This document shows, piece by piece, positions 44,812 through 56,143 of a stretch of 64,000 nt of DNA. Origin of the DNA: Pseudovibrio sp000156235 (GTDB taxonomy: Bacteria > Pseudomonadota > Alphaproteobacteria > Rhizobiales > Stappiaceae); contig NZ_DS996810.1 in the NCBI RefSeq assembly GCF_000156235.1, forward strand, positions 1 through 64,000. Reading direction: 5' to 3'. The notes below the pieces were generated by a model. It did no database searches. It saw only the letters and a list, made by a program, of their open reading frames with translations, and was not told the origin of the DNA. The translations under genes and the position numbers were made by a program. Position 1 is the first letter of the stretch; every line of letters starts with the position of its first letter.

Positions 44812-44844
44812 TTTCAGAAATTTTCAATAGGACGGATTGGAAAG

Positions 44845-45282
44845 ATGGACGTAAAAGTGATGTCAGGACTGGAGTTCCTGAAAGCCATGCAGAAAGCGGG
44901 CAATCGTCCGCCCATGGCAGAAACCATGAATGTAGACATTGATTGCATTGAGGACGGCCTTGTTCGCTTCAAATGCATGCCGACCAATGATCACCTGAAC
45001 CCCGGCGGCACTGTGCATGGTGGTTATGCCGCGACAGCGCTGGATTCTGTGCTTTCACTGGCTGTGCAGACCAAACTCAAAGACGCTTTCAGTTTTCGCG
45101 GTACGTCAGAACTCAACGTTAAGTTCATACGTCCCATTAAGGTAGGGCAGGTTCTATACGCGGAAGGCCGTGTTGTCAGCATGACGCGGCAGACCGGCAT
45201 CTCTGCTGGCGAAATCCTCGATGAAAACGGCAAAATCTATGCTTACGCATCTGGAACTGTGATGATCAAACCGGAATCCTGA
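44845..45282 (+). CDS. PaaI-family hotdog thioesterase
   Basis: Acyl-CoA thioesterase of 145 residues. HLNPGGTVHGGYAATALDSV is the hotdog signature with HGG and the downstream acidic residue used in catalysis, and the late strand reads YASGTVMIKPES. Likely hydrolyses an aromatic or medium-chain acyl-CoA, but no paa genes are present to set the substrate. It is co-transcribed with the MarR gene. Confidence 0.9.
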   Translation: MDVKVMSGLEFLKAMQKAGNRPPMAETMNVDIDCIEDGLVRFKCMPTNDHLNPGGTVHGGYAATALDSVLSLAVQTKLKDAFSFRGTSELNVKFIRPIKVGQVLYAEGRVVSMTRQTGISAGEILDENGKIYAYASGTVMIKPES

Positions 45283-45298
45283 TCAAACAGTTCTGGTT

Positions 45299-45328
45299 AG
45301 GAGCACATAATCGCCTCTATGTGCTCCT
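45299..45328 (+). terminator. Terminator after the thioesterase gene
   Basis: Perfect 11-base-pair stem AGGAGCACATA/TATGTGCTCCT with an eight-base loop, followed by TCCTTTG, seventeen bases after the stop codon. The rest of the gap to 45648 is AT-rich with no gene seen; it should hold the promoter of the GntR gene. Confidence 0.85.
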
Positions 45329-45648
45329 TCCTTTGTGGACAAATTAGCTGGCTAAATTAATTTATTTCCGGTAGCTTCTTTTGGTGTTCCGTTGGTTGAA
45401 ACTCTTCAAAACTGCCAATAAATTGGAACATATAGCTCTGTAGCTACAATTTTTTATTCGATTAAATTCGGGCTACAACAAAGCGCGCAACAATACGCCC
45501 TACCCCTAAGGAACTATATTTAACAATTGCACATAACATAGTTTACACGCTATACGTGCTTATGGTGTTCCTGTGATGAGAAATCCGAAGCTATTTGCCC
45601 GAATTGAGCTCTCGGAGTCGTCCTCATCCAAAAAAAAGCGCTTCTGTC

Positions 45649-46365
45649 ATGCTGCACACGATCTCGGACCGTTCCCTCATTTCTCGTTTTGGAATTTCTC
45701 CTTGGTCATCTTCCAGCAATCGTAAAAGTGACGCTGTCTATCATTACCTGGAAGAACAGATCATCGTTGGTGCCCTGAAGCCCGGTGAAGCAATCGCCGA
45801 GCAGCAGGTAGCAGATGCCTGCGACTGCGCGCAGGGAACTGTACGTGAGGCTATGTTGAAGCTACAGCAATCCGGCCTTGTGGTGCGCCACGATTATAAA
45901 GGCACGCGGGTTGCTGGTATCAGCCGCGCGGAAGCAGTCGAGATCGTCAAGATCCGCATGCAGCTGGAAGAGCAGGCGGGCCGGATGATTGCCTCCAATA
46001 TTTCTGGCGAGACGCGGGATCGGCTCTTTGAAATTCTGGATGCCATGTGTCAGGCAGCAGATGCCAACGAGGTGTTTCTCTGCAGCGCTTATGACCGGCT
46101 GTTCCATGCCACGTTATTCAGTCAGGCAAACTTGCGCGGTCTGGAGCCAATTCTGGAACGGTGTGCGCTTCATATGCATCGTGTAACGCTCTCTCATCGG
46201 GACATCCCGCTTTGCGGCACGGATATCCATGAGAAGCACATCACAATCATCGAGACCCATTGCAACGGCACCCCGGAAGAGGCTGCCAACGCTGCTCGAG
46301 GGCATGTGAGCTTCTTGTTCGATCGCTGGATGTCCGAGCACACCTTCCTTAGCCTTTCCGTTTAA
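45649..46365 (+). CDS. GntR-family transcriptional regulator (FCD/FadR-type)
   Basis: Regulator of 238 residues with the GntR helix-turn-helix (IAEQQVADACDCAQGTVREA) and an all-helical FCD effector domain carrying the usual Arg, Asp and His metal residues (YDRLFHATLF; HIHEKH-like DIHEKHITII). ATG at 45649 is chosen, but an in-frame TTG at 45595 also exists. It stands alone between a terminator and gyrB, so its target is not clear. Confidence 0.9.
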   Translation: MLHTISDRSLISRFGISPWSSSSNRKSDAVYHYLEEQIIVGALKPGEAIAEQQVADACDCAQGTVREAMLKLQQSGLVVRHDYKGTRVAGISRAEAVEIVKIRMQLEEQAGRMIASNISGETRDRLFEILDAMCQAADANEVFLCSAYDRLFHATLFSQANLRGLEPILERCALHMHRVTLSHRDIPLCGTDIHEKHITIIETHCNGTPEEAANAARGHVSFLFDRWMSEHTFLSLSV

Positions 46366-46414
46366 GGCTCTCCATAGCAACAGAGATTTGGCGCGCTTGC
46401 CCTGAGTGCATAAA

Positions 46415-46445
46415 AAAAGCCGGAGTGCAGATGCATCCGGCTTTT
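46415..46445. terminator. Bidirectional terminator between the GntR gene and gyrB
   Basis: AAAAGCCGGA/TCCGGCTTTT stem with an eleven-base loop between two convergent genes; T runs follow on both strands (CTTTTCTG on plus, CTTTTTTTA on minus). Confidence 0.9.
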
Positions 46446-46472
46446 CTGATTTCTTACGCTGTCGCGTGTTGC

Positions 46473-48926
<2,454 letters not shown>

Positions 48927-49170
48927 TCGAATCACTTCACACAACGGTTTTCATTGAAGTTCATGTTATAATTGGTTGGGCAAATGGTTCAAGCAATCAG
49001 GGAGTTTAAGCGCTCGTAAACCAAGGGAAATATTGCATAATCACTGTTTTTATGGGGGGATAATTTCCTTAGCGTGCATCACTGCGTTTTGCATTCGCGA
49101 ACAACACGCCAAGATTTGGGTGGAGCGCCTCTGATTTTCGGAAAATTGAAGCTAGTTTCTGGTGCTTTTT

Positions 49171-49794
49171 CTAGCGTGCAATCATCAGCGCTGCGATGCA
49201 CAGAAGACCCAGTGCAGCCAGTCGGTTAATCAGATACATGGTCTTTTCAGAGCTGAGCAGTTCTCTGAATTTCACAGCCAAAAATGAGTAGACACCGTTG
49301 ATGGTGAGCAGCACAACAGACAGTACCAAGGCCAGCTCGACAAAACCCAGCAAGTTCATCTCTTCAACGCTCACCAGATTTGGCATGAGCGCGAGATAGA
49401 ACATAATCGCTTTGGGGTTGGAGAGGTTGAACAACAATCCGGCAAACAAGGAGGTTCTGGCTGATGTTTGTGGTGTTGCCGGAGTTTCCCGATCTTCAGA
49501 AGGTGTTGCGCTGGCGCTCTTCCAGATGCCCCAGGCGATGTAGGTGAGATAGGCTGCTCCGAGCCCTTGCAGGACAACAAAAGCGCCGGAGAAGCTGCTT
49601 GCGATAGCGGCCAGGCCCAATGCGGCCATGGAGAACCACAGCAAATCACCGCTCAGCAGCCCGAAGCAGAACAGCATGGCTCCGCTGCTGCCAAAGCTCA
49701 TGGCGCGGGCGATGATCGCAAAGACGGCGGGGCCGGGGATGACAGCAAGCGTGAAAAGCGTGCCGGCAAACAGGGCAAGGCTTGTTACATCCAT
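49171..49794 (-). CDS. LysE/RhtB-family amino acid exporter (copy 1 of 3)
   Basis: Inner-membrane exporter of 207 residues with about six membrane segments; family motif VIPGPAVFAIIARAMSFGS near residue 18 and FNLSNPKAIMFYLALMPNLV in the middle. It lies upstream of gyrB and downstream of two further paralogues in the same direction. LysE/RhtB proteins export basic amino acids, homoserine, threonine or related metabolites; the substrate is not readable. Confidence 0.9.
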   Translation of the reverse strand: MDVTSLALFAGTLFTLAVIPGPAVFAIIARAMSFGSSGAMLFCFGLLSGDLLWFSMAALGLAAIASSFSGAFVVLQGLGAAYLTYIAWGIWKSASATPSEDRETPATPQTSARTSLFAGLLFNLSNPKAIMFYLALMPNLVSVEEMNLLGFVELALVLSVVLLTINGVYSFLAVKFRELLSSEKTMYLINRLAALGLLCIAALMIAR

Positions 49795-49881
49795 AAAAGT
49801 GCAGCAGTTCTTTCCTGAAGACGAACATCTTCAGTATACGGCGCCGTGCGCTTTCGCAAGCGCCGTTCCTGAGCAGTTGCG

Positions 49882-50502
49882 TTAGCGGGTTACCATGGTT
49901 GCAGCTACGCCAATCATCACCATGCTGGAGCCTCTGTTGAGGCGCTTGAATGCACGCTGCGAGGACATCAACTTCTTCGCAGAAACAGCCAGATACGCAT
50001 AGATGCCAAAGACGATGAACAGTACACAGGCCATGGTCGCGGCGAGCTCCCAATAAGCAAGCAAGCCGATCTTATCCATGGGCACGATGTTCGGCATCAG
50101 CGCCATGTAGAAGATCACCACCTTGGGATTGGAGAGGTTCATGGACAGGCCAGCCAGCAAAGCAGCCAGACGGGATGTTGCTTTTACTGCTGCATCCCCT
50201 TCTTGCGTTGGCGTGACCCCCTGGGAGTTCCACATGCCCCAAGCGACATAAAGCAGATAAGCCGCGCCAAGCCATTTGAGGACAACGAACACGATGGCGT
50301 AGTTGGTTGCGATGGCCGCAAGGCCCATGATCGCCAGCGTGAACCAGAAGAGATCGCCACAGATCATGCCGACCACAAACATCGGCGTACCGCGCATACC
50401 CTGACCGAAGATACGGGCCAACAATGCCGTGATACCGGGACCGGGGGTAATGGCTGCAGCGAACAGGGTTCCTGCAAAAAACAAAAGAACTGCCAGTTCC
50501 AT
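49882..50502 (-). CDS. LysE/RhtB-family amino acid exporter (copy 2 of 3)
   Basis: 206-residue paralogue with the AITPGPGITALLARIFGQG and MNLSNPKVVIFYMALMPNIV motifs and the same membrane topology as its neighbours. ATG at 50502 is preferred to a start 18 codons earlier, which would overlap the preceding copy. The three copies differ enough to be old duplications, not recent ones. Confidence 0.9.
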   Translation of the reverse strand: MELAVLLFFAGTLFAAAITPGPGITALLARIFGQGMRGTPMFVVGMICGDLFWFTLAIMGLAAIATNYAIVFVVLKWLGAAYLLYVAWGMWNSQGVTPTQEGDAAVKATSRLAALLAGLSMNLSNPKVVIFYMALMPNIVPMDKIGLLAYWELAATMACVLFIVFGIYAYLAVSAKKLMSSQRAFKRLNRGSSMVMIGVAATMVTR

Positions 50503-50515
50503 CTTATTGCTCTTC

Positions 50516-51145
50516 TTACTTCGCGACGATTGCAGCAGCGGCGCCAAACATTGCAACGCTCGCGCTCTTATTTAATCTGCCAACGGCTTTTTCTGAGGTC
50601 AGGAGGCTTCGTGCCCGTACGGTCACTCCAATATAGATCGCAAAGACCACTGACAATACGGTAAGCGTGACGAACATCAATTCCACCAGTCCGATGGTTG
50701 TGATGGTTTCCATCGGCACCACGCTTGGCATCAGCGCTGCATAAAACAGCAGGCCTTTTGGATTGGAGAGCGTGATCAACATGCCAGAGACCAGCGTTTT
50801 CGCGCTGCCCTTGGTGTTTTGCGATGCTGCTGCTTGCTCATCCATCTGCTGTGTTTGCAAGCCGCTGGCGCGCCAGAGTTTCCAGGCCAGAAAGAGCAGA
50901 TAAGCTGCGCCTGCGTATTTGACCACGGTGAACGCCAGAACGTAGGTGCTTGCGAGTTTCGCCAGACCGAGGATTGCCAGAATAAACAGGCACATGCTGC
51001 CAATCAGCATGCCAGAGACAAACGTGAGCGTGCCTTGCAGACCAAATCCGAGCGTGCGCGACACCAGTGCGGTGATGGCAGGGCCCGGAGTGATGGCAAC
51101 AACAAACAGGGTTGCCCCGAAAACGAGAAGAATTTGCAAGTCCAT
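50516..51145 (-). CDS. LysE/RhtB-family amino acid exporter (copy 3 of 3)
   Basis: 209-residue paralogue, first in transcription order, with AITPGPAITALVSRTLGFG and ITLSNPKGLLFYAALMPSVV. ATG at 51145 or an in-frame GTG three codons before could be the start. It follows recF after 164 bases. The set may export related amino acids or signals. Confidence 0.9.
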   Translation of the reverse strand: MDLQILLVFGATLFVVAITPGPAITALVSRTLGFGLQGTLTFVSGMLIGSMCLFILAILGLAKLASTYVLAFTVVKYAGAAYLLFLAWKLWRASGLQTQQMDEQAAASQNTKGSAKTLVSGMLITLSNPKGLLFYAALMPSVVPMETITTIGLVELMFVTLTVLSVVFAIYIGVTVRARSLLTSEKAVGRLNKSASVAMFGAAAAIVAK

Positions 51146-51309
51146 GGGGATCACATTGCTCTGAAACAGAAGGTTTGAAGCACTTTGTGTTTCTTGCCCG
51201 AAAAGCAGTCTTCACCTTCCGAGAACACCGCTTCAGAATAAACACAGGGAAATTGAGCTGACAAGCGAGATAAAAGGGCATTGCCTTTAAGTGAGCTCAA
51301 CCAAACCCG

Positions 51310-52440
51310 TCAGCTCAGCTTAATGCCACCGCCTTCGACTTCAAAAATCTGTGCTGCGCTTGGCAGGTCTTTGAAGAGGTTCTGGTCAGTCCCGGTCATG
51401 AACACCTGTCCGCCGAGCACTTCCAGACGCGTGAAGAGAGCTTCGCGGCGACCCGGATCAAGGTGAGCAGCCACTTCATCCAACAGCAGGATTGGCGTCA
51501 TGCCGGAGATGGATGAGGTGAGGTCTGCATGAGCCAAAACCAGGCCGATTAGCAGGGCTTTTTGCTCACCAGTTGAGGCTTGAGCCGCTGGCATTTGCTT
51601 TTCGCTGTGCACCACATAGAGATCTGAGCGGTGCGGGCCGTCCAAAGTGCGGCCTGCAGCGCGATCACGGAAGCGGCCTTCAACCAGAAGTTCGCGGTAA
51701 CAATCTTCGCGATCCGATGCGCTCATGCCAATGGTGGCTGTTTCAAAAGCACCTTGCAGATGGATTTCTGCAGACGGGAAGGGAAGGCCGAGCTGTTTTT
51801 GGGTTTCCAGCGTTTTGGCCAGCAAACTCACGGTTTCACTGCGCGCCAGAGCAACGGCGGTGCCTAGTTCGGCGACCTGTGCTTCGATGGCATCAAGGAA
51901 CTCAGGTGTTCCCCCTTCGGAAAGCAGGCGGTTTCGCTGGCGCAGAGCTTTTTCAAAGCTGGCAACCATTCGGCCATGAGATGGATTGAGCGAGAGCACC
52001 AAGCGATCAAGAAACTTGCGGCGATCAGAGGCAGAGCCAGTGAACAGGCCATCCATAGAAGGGACCAGCCACAGCACTCGGAGGTATTCCAGCAGAGCTT
52101 CCGAGGAGCGAGCTTCTTCGCCATCAATGCGGACGCGGCGCCCCGGTTCACCTGCTGTCAGGCCGGTGCCTATGCGCGTTTCGCCATACTCGCCATCCAA
52201 GACGGCGCTTACTGCCCAGCCACCAGCCCCATCAGCGCGTGCGATATCGCCAAGCGTCGCGCGGCGGAGGCCACGACCTGCGGACAGAAAAGAGATTGCT
52301 TCGAGGATATTGGTTTTGCCTGCGCCGTTGTCGCCAACAAATGCGATCATCCGACTGTTCAACTCAACGCTTGCTGCGCTGTAGTTTCGAAAATCCGTTA
52401 GCGCGAGGCGAGAAAGCGCCACAGGCACTGGATCCGACAT
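51310..52440 (-). CDS. recF: DNA replication and repair protein RecF
   Basis: SMC-like ATPase of 376 residues that helps load RecA at gapped DNA. Walker A is GDNGAGKTNILEAISFLS, the Q-loop region TDFRNY near the N terminus, the signature ASTGEQKALLIGLVLAHADL and Walker B PILLLDEVAAHLDPGRR. It follows dnaN after a terminator, in the usual order. Confidence 0.97.
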   Translation of the reverse strand: MSDPVPVALSRLALTDFRNYSAASVELNSRMIAFVGDNGAGKTNILEAISFLSAGRGLRRATLGDIARADGAGGWAVSAVLDGEYGETRIGTGLTAGEPGRRVRIDGEEARSSEALLEYLRVLWLVPSMDGLFTGSASDRRKFLDRLVLSLNPSHGRMVASFEKALRQRNRLLSEGGTPEFLDAIEAQVAELGTAVALARSETVSLLAKTLETQKQLGLPFPSAEIHLQGAFETATIGMSASDREDCYRELLVEGRFRDRAAGRTLDGPHRSDLYVVHSEKQMPAAQASTGEQKALLIGLVLAHADLTSSISGMTPILLLDEVAAHLDPGRREALFTRLEVLGGQVFMTGTDQNLFKDLPSAAQIFEVEGGGIKLS

Positions 52441-52529
52441 TCAGGCTCTCTTTGGTTCAATAAGTTTCGCAGATGCTGTTTTCCGAAATTCGAAAGGCAT
52501 TTTCGGAAAAGCATACCAAGAAAAGAAAT

Positions 52530-52554
52530 GCCCCCGACTGTGGTAGCCGAGGGC
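52530..52554 (-). terminator. Terminator of dnaN
   Basis: On the minus strand GCCCTCGGC pairs with GTCGGGGGC (two G-U pairs) around a seven-base loop, followed by ATTTCTTTTC, eight bases after the dnaN stop codon. It separates dnaN from recF. Confidence 0.85.
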
Positions 52555-52561
52555 GAAAGAT

Positions 52562-53680
52562 TTATACGCGCATTGGCATCAGAACGTAGATCGCTTCGTC
52601 GCTGCCTTCATCGCGGATCAGGGTCGGAGAACCGGAGTCTGCGAGAGTGAAGAGCGCGGTGTCTGCTTCCAGCTGCGCTGCGATATCCAGCAGGTACTTG
52701 GAGTTAAAGCCGATCTCGAATTCTTCGTTGTCGTACTCAACTGCAACTTCTTCAGTCGCGGTACCGGAATCCGGGTTGGTCACGGTCAGGACGATCTTGC
52801 CTTCGCTGAGCGCCATCTTCACGGCACGGCCACGGTCGGATGCGATGGTGGACACGCGGTCGACAGCTTCTTTGAAGACATCACGGTCAACTCGCAGTTC
52901 CTTGTCGTTTCCTTTCGGAATAACGCGCTCGTAATCTGGGAAAGTGCCGTCGATCAGCTTGGAGGTGAGGATGATGTCACCAATGGTGAAGCGGATCTTG
53001 GTCTCGGAGATCTCGACCTTGATTTCAACTTCAGGATCGTCCAGCAGCTTCTGAATTTCGCCAACGGTTTTGCGCGGTACGATGATACCCGGCATGCCGT
53101 CAGAACCTTCTGGCGCCTCAAGCTCAGCCTGAGCGAGGCGGTGACCATCAGTTGCAACTGCGCGGAAACGCAGACCTTCACCGATGTCCAGAGAATGCAT
53201 ATAGATACCGTTGAGGTAGTAACGGGTTTCTTCCGTAGAGATCGCGAACTGGGTGCTGTCGATTAACTTGCGGATGCCACCAGCAGTCATAGTGAAGCTG
53301 TGAGAGAACTCACCTGCTGTCAGATCAGGGAAGTCGGTGACTGGCAGGATCTGCAGCGCAAAGCGAGAACGGCCTGCGCGGATTTCCATGGTGCTGTCAT
53401 CACCGGAAGTTTCCAGAACGACCTGGGAGCCGTCTGGCAGTTTACGCACGATCTCGTAGATCATGTGTGCCGGAACGGTGGTCGCGCCAGGTGTTTCCAC
53501 CATTGCTGCGATGCTTTCCACGACCTCAAGATCCAAGTCGGTTGCTTTCAGTTTCAGGTTGCCACCTTCAGCCTGCAGCATAACGTTGGAGAGGATCGGA
53601 ATGGTGTTCCGCCGTTCAACCACACGGTGTACGTGGGTCAGAGACTTCAAAAGCTCGGTCCGCTCAAGTGTCACTTTCAT
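52562..53680 (-). CDS. dnaN: DNA polymerase III beta sliding clamp
   Basis: Ring-shaped clamp of 372 residues that holds polymerase III on DNA. It starts MKVTLERTELLKSL, the usual beginning, at 53680; the frame is open for 31 codons upstream but that part does not match. The three clamp domains and the C-terminal YVLMPMRV ending are intact. It follows dnaA after 371 bases. Confidence 0.98.
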   Translation of the reverse strand: MKVTLERTELLKSLTHVHRVVERRNTIPILSNVMLQAEGGNLKLKATDLDLEVVESIAAMVETPGATTVPAHMIYEIVRKLPDGSQVVLETSGDDSTMEIRAGRSRFALQILPVTDFPDLTAGEFSHSFTMTAGGIRKLIDSTQFAISTEETRYYLNGIYMHSLDIGEGLRFRAVATDGHRLAQAELEAPEGSDGMPGIIVPRKTVGEIQKLLDDPEVEIKVEISETKIRFTIGDIILTSKLIDGTFPDYERVIPKGNDKELRVDRDVFKEAVDRVSTIASDRGRAVKMALSEGKIVLTVTNPDSGTATEEVAVEYDNEEFEIGFNSKYLLDIAAQLEADTALFTLADSGSPTLIRDEGSDEAIYVLMPMRV

Positions 53681-53874
53681 GCGAAACGTCCATTCTTCTG
53701 GGCGGAGCTGCGTGCCGGTGCAGCGCACTCCGCGAATTACTAATACAAAATGCTCAGAGCTTGCCGCATTCAATCAAACAGAATGCGCTCCAGCGCCCAT
53801 GCAAACCCCGCTGTGTCTGCACTGCCCCATTACGTCGAGTTTGACCTCCTGCGGGGTCGTTCAAACTGCACGTT

Positions 53875-53894
53875 NNNNNNNNNNNNNNNNNNNN
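53875..53894. other. Short assembly gap (20 N) between dnaA and dnaN
   Basis: Twenty undetermined bases in the 371-base dnaA-dnaN gap. The flanks show no gene. The real gap size is not known from the sequence. Confidence 0.98.
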
Positions 53895-54019
53895 CCAATA
53901 ATCACCAAAATCCTGCACGGAGTCCATATACTCCTATGTAGGGAACGCGAATTAGAGCACGTCACGTTCATTTGCATTCACGTATCGCGCTCAAATTTTC
54001 TTTCTGAGCGAATTCTTGT

Positions 54020-54043
54020 CATTTGATTGAAAACAATCAAATG
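54020..54043 (-). repeat. Perfect inverted repeat after dnaA
   Basis: CATTTGATTG and CAATCAAATG (54020-54029 and 54034-54043) flank AAAA, eight bases after the dnaA stop codon. Weaker complementarity extends outward (GAGCG and CGCTTAG). A second, imperfect palindrome lies just before it at about 53952-54000 with the related ACGTTCATTTG. They may serve as a terminator, a protein site, or a dispersed repeat element. Confidence 0.6.
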
Positions 54044-54051
54044 GAACGCGC

Positions 54052-55521
54052 TTAGGCGTCCAGCATGCGTTTCAGCAGCTCCAGCTCCTGAGCCAGACCA
54101 TTGTCTGCCTTGGAGAGCTCTTCGATTTTACGAACTGCGTGAAGCACTGTTGTGTGGTCACGGTTGCCGAAGCGACGACCGATCTCAGGCAGAGACCGTG
54201 GGGTCATCATCTTGGCGAGATACATTGCAATCTGACGCGGACGCACGATGGTGCGGGTACGGCGTGCAGAAAGCAGATCTGCTTTTGTGACGTTATAATG
54301 TTTGGAAACGACGCGCTGAATGTCTTCGATTTTGACGCGGCGTGGCTCAGCTGCACGGATGAGATCACGCAGAGTGATTTCAGCCATTTCCAGAGTTACC
54401 GGAGAATTGGTCAGCTGATTGTGTGCAACGAGACGGTTCAGAGCGCCTTCAAGGTCACGACCGGAGGAGGTGACGTTGCGCGCTACGTAGTCCAGAACAG
54501 CGTCCGGCACGGTAAAGTTCGGGTATGAGCGCTGCTGAGCGCGCATACGGTCTTCGATGATGGCGCGACGAAGCTGGAAATCTGGCTCGGAGATATTTAC
54601 GACCAGACCACCTGCCAGGCGGGAGCGAACGCGATCATCCAGGCTTTCCAATTCAGCCGGAGCGCGGTCAGCTGCAACAACAACCTGACGAGCACCATCA
54701 ATCAATGCATTAAGAGTGTGGCAGAACTCCTGCTGCACCTGCTTGCCGTGAAGGAACTGCATGTCATCGATCAGAAGAAGATCGATAGAACGCAAAGTTT
54801 CCTTAAAGGACATTGCAGACTGTGCCTGAAGCGCTGCAACAAAGCGGTACATGAAATGCTCTGCAGTGAGATACAGAACGCGGCGACCAGCCATGCGGGC
54901 CTGATTTGCAATCGCCTGCATCAGGTGGGTCTTACCAAGACCTACAGAAGCATGGAGGTAAAGTGGGTTAAAGGTTACAACACCGCCGCCAGCAACCTGC
55001 TTAGCTGCAGCAAGAGCGAGAACGTTGGATTCACCTTCAACAAAACTATCGAAGACGTATTTTGGATCGAGGGAAGCACCTTCGAGCACGTCTTTGGAGG
55101 AGAGGTCGGAACGACCAGCCCGGCCACCCATCATAGCAGGTGCTGGGGATGCGGCGCGCAGACCAACAGGATCATTTACCTGAATTGGGCGCATATCAGC
55201 TACCTTGCCACCCAGTGCTGGGCGTGCAGCTGGCTTAGCCGCTGCTGGACGTGGACGAACAGCACCACGTACGGTGAGTTCGATCTTATGAATGTCGTCG
55301 CATTCATTTTTCCAAAGTCCCATCAGACGCTCTGAATAATGAGACTGGATCCATTGCTTTAGAAACCGAGTAGGAACGGACAGACGGACGGTGCCGTTGT
55401 TGTGCCCTTCCATATCAACGCGTGCAAACCAGCTGGTGAATACGTCTTCACCAAGTTCCGCACGTAGACGCTTCTTAACGCGATCCCATTGCTCCGGCCC
55501 TGGAGCTTCCTGAACGTGCAT
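54052..55521 (-). CDS. dnaA: Chromosomal replication initiator protein DnaA
   Basis: 489-residue AAA+ initiator that opens the chromosomal origin. Domain I is in the first 85 residues (EDVFTSWFARVDMEG), the ATPase has Walker A VGLGKTHLMQAIANQA and Walker B LLLIDDMQF, and domain IV has the DNA-binding signature NRDHTTVLHAVRKI. ATG at 55521 follows a strong AAGGAGG; an upstream in-frame start is less likely. A strong DnaA-box cluster (TTATCCACA) was not seen next to it, so the origin may be elsewhere. Confidence 0.98.
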   Translation of the reverse strand: MHVQEAPGPEQWDRVKKRLRAELGEDVFTSWFARVDMEGHNNGTVRLSVPTRFLKQWIQSHYSERLMGLWKNECDDIHKIELTVRGAVRPRPAAAKPAARPALGGKVADMRPIQVNDPVGLRAASPAPAMMGGRAGRSDLSSKDVLEGASLDPKYVFDSFVEGESNVLALAAAKQVAGGGVVTFNPLYLHASVGLGKTHLMQAIANQARMAGRRVLYLTAEHFMYRFVAALQAQSAMSFKETLRSIDLLLIDDMQFLHGKQVQQEFCHTLNALIDGARQVVVAADRAPAELESLDDRVRSRLAGGLVVNISEPDFQLRRAIIEDRMRAQQRSYPNFTVPDAVLDYVARNVTSSGRDLEGALNRLVAHNQLTNSPVTLEMAEITLRDLIRAAEPRRVKIEDIQRVVSKHYNVTKADLLSARRTRTIVRPRQIAMYLAKMMTPRSLPEIGRRFGNRDHTTVLHAVRKIEELSKADNGLAQELELLKRMLDA

Positions 55522-55696
55522 GCTCGCCTCCTTGCAGCCGTTGGGTATTCCGCCACAGATACCCAACCTTTAAATCAAATTTGCTCATTTTGAGCTTTGT
55601 TGTACCAGACGCTTTTTATTTCGTTGTCATTAGACAAAAACATCACATCGGTGCGACGCCAACGCACCGTTGCTGAATTCTAATATTTCTTGGGAG

Positions 55697-56143
55697 CTAT
55701 CCTTGGCTCCACGGAAGGCCTTGTGCCTTCCACCCAGAAACCGAGCCTCGATGACCTTCAGCATCATGACCGCCTTCAAAGCCATCTGCCACGTTGTAGC
55801 AGTTTGTATAGCCAAGGGCTGTCATTGCAATCGCTGCGGCCTTACTTCGTACTCCAGAGCGGCACAAAAAGTAGATTGCAGCGTTTTGGTCAAGTCCTTT
55901 TTGCGCCAGAAGGTCAGAAAGTTGACTCGCAAAGCCCTCGTGAGGGCCGTTGGACGGGAAACCCTGCCATTCAGCGAGGATGACTTCCTTACCCAACATG
56001 GAAAGATCAGGTATGCCTACAAAGGTCCATTCAGCGTTGGTTCTCACATCTACAAGAGTTGCAGAACTATCAGCTTTCAGGCTCTCGAAAACATCCGTTA
56101 CGTTTCGATCGCCTGCATAGGCCTCATGCATAGATACTTCCAT
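55697..56143 (-). CDS. Rhodanese-like domain protein
   Basis: Single-domain sulphurtransferase-like protein of 148 residues with the rhodanese features LVDVRTNAEWTFVGIPD and the active-site loop FLCRSGVRSKAAA (catalytic Cys followed by RSGVRS). It probably carries a persulphide in the cytoplasm. It sits 175 bases upstream of dnaA in the same direction, an unusual insertion between rpsT and dnaA compared with many relatives. Confidence 0.9.
   Translation of the reverse strand: MEVSMHEAYAGDRNVTDVFESLKADSSATLVDVRTNAEWTFVGIPDLSMLGKEVILAEWQGFPSNGPHEGFASQLSDLLAQKGLDQNAAIYFLCRSGVRSKAAAIAMTALGYTNCYNVADGFEGGHDAEGHRGSVSGWKAQGLPWSQG

Noticed and set aside
55522..55696. Chromosome origin directly upstream of dnaA
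   Set aside because: No TTATCCACA-like cluster was found in this short interval.
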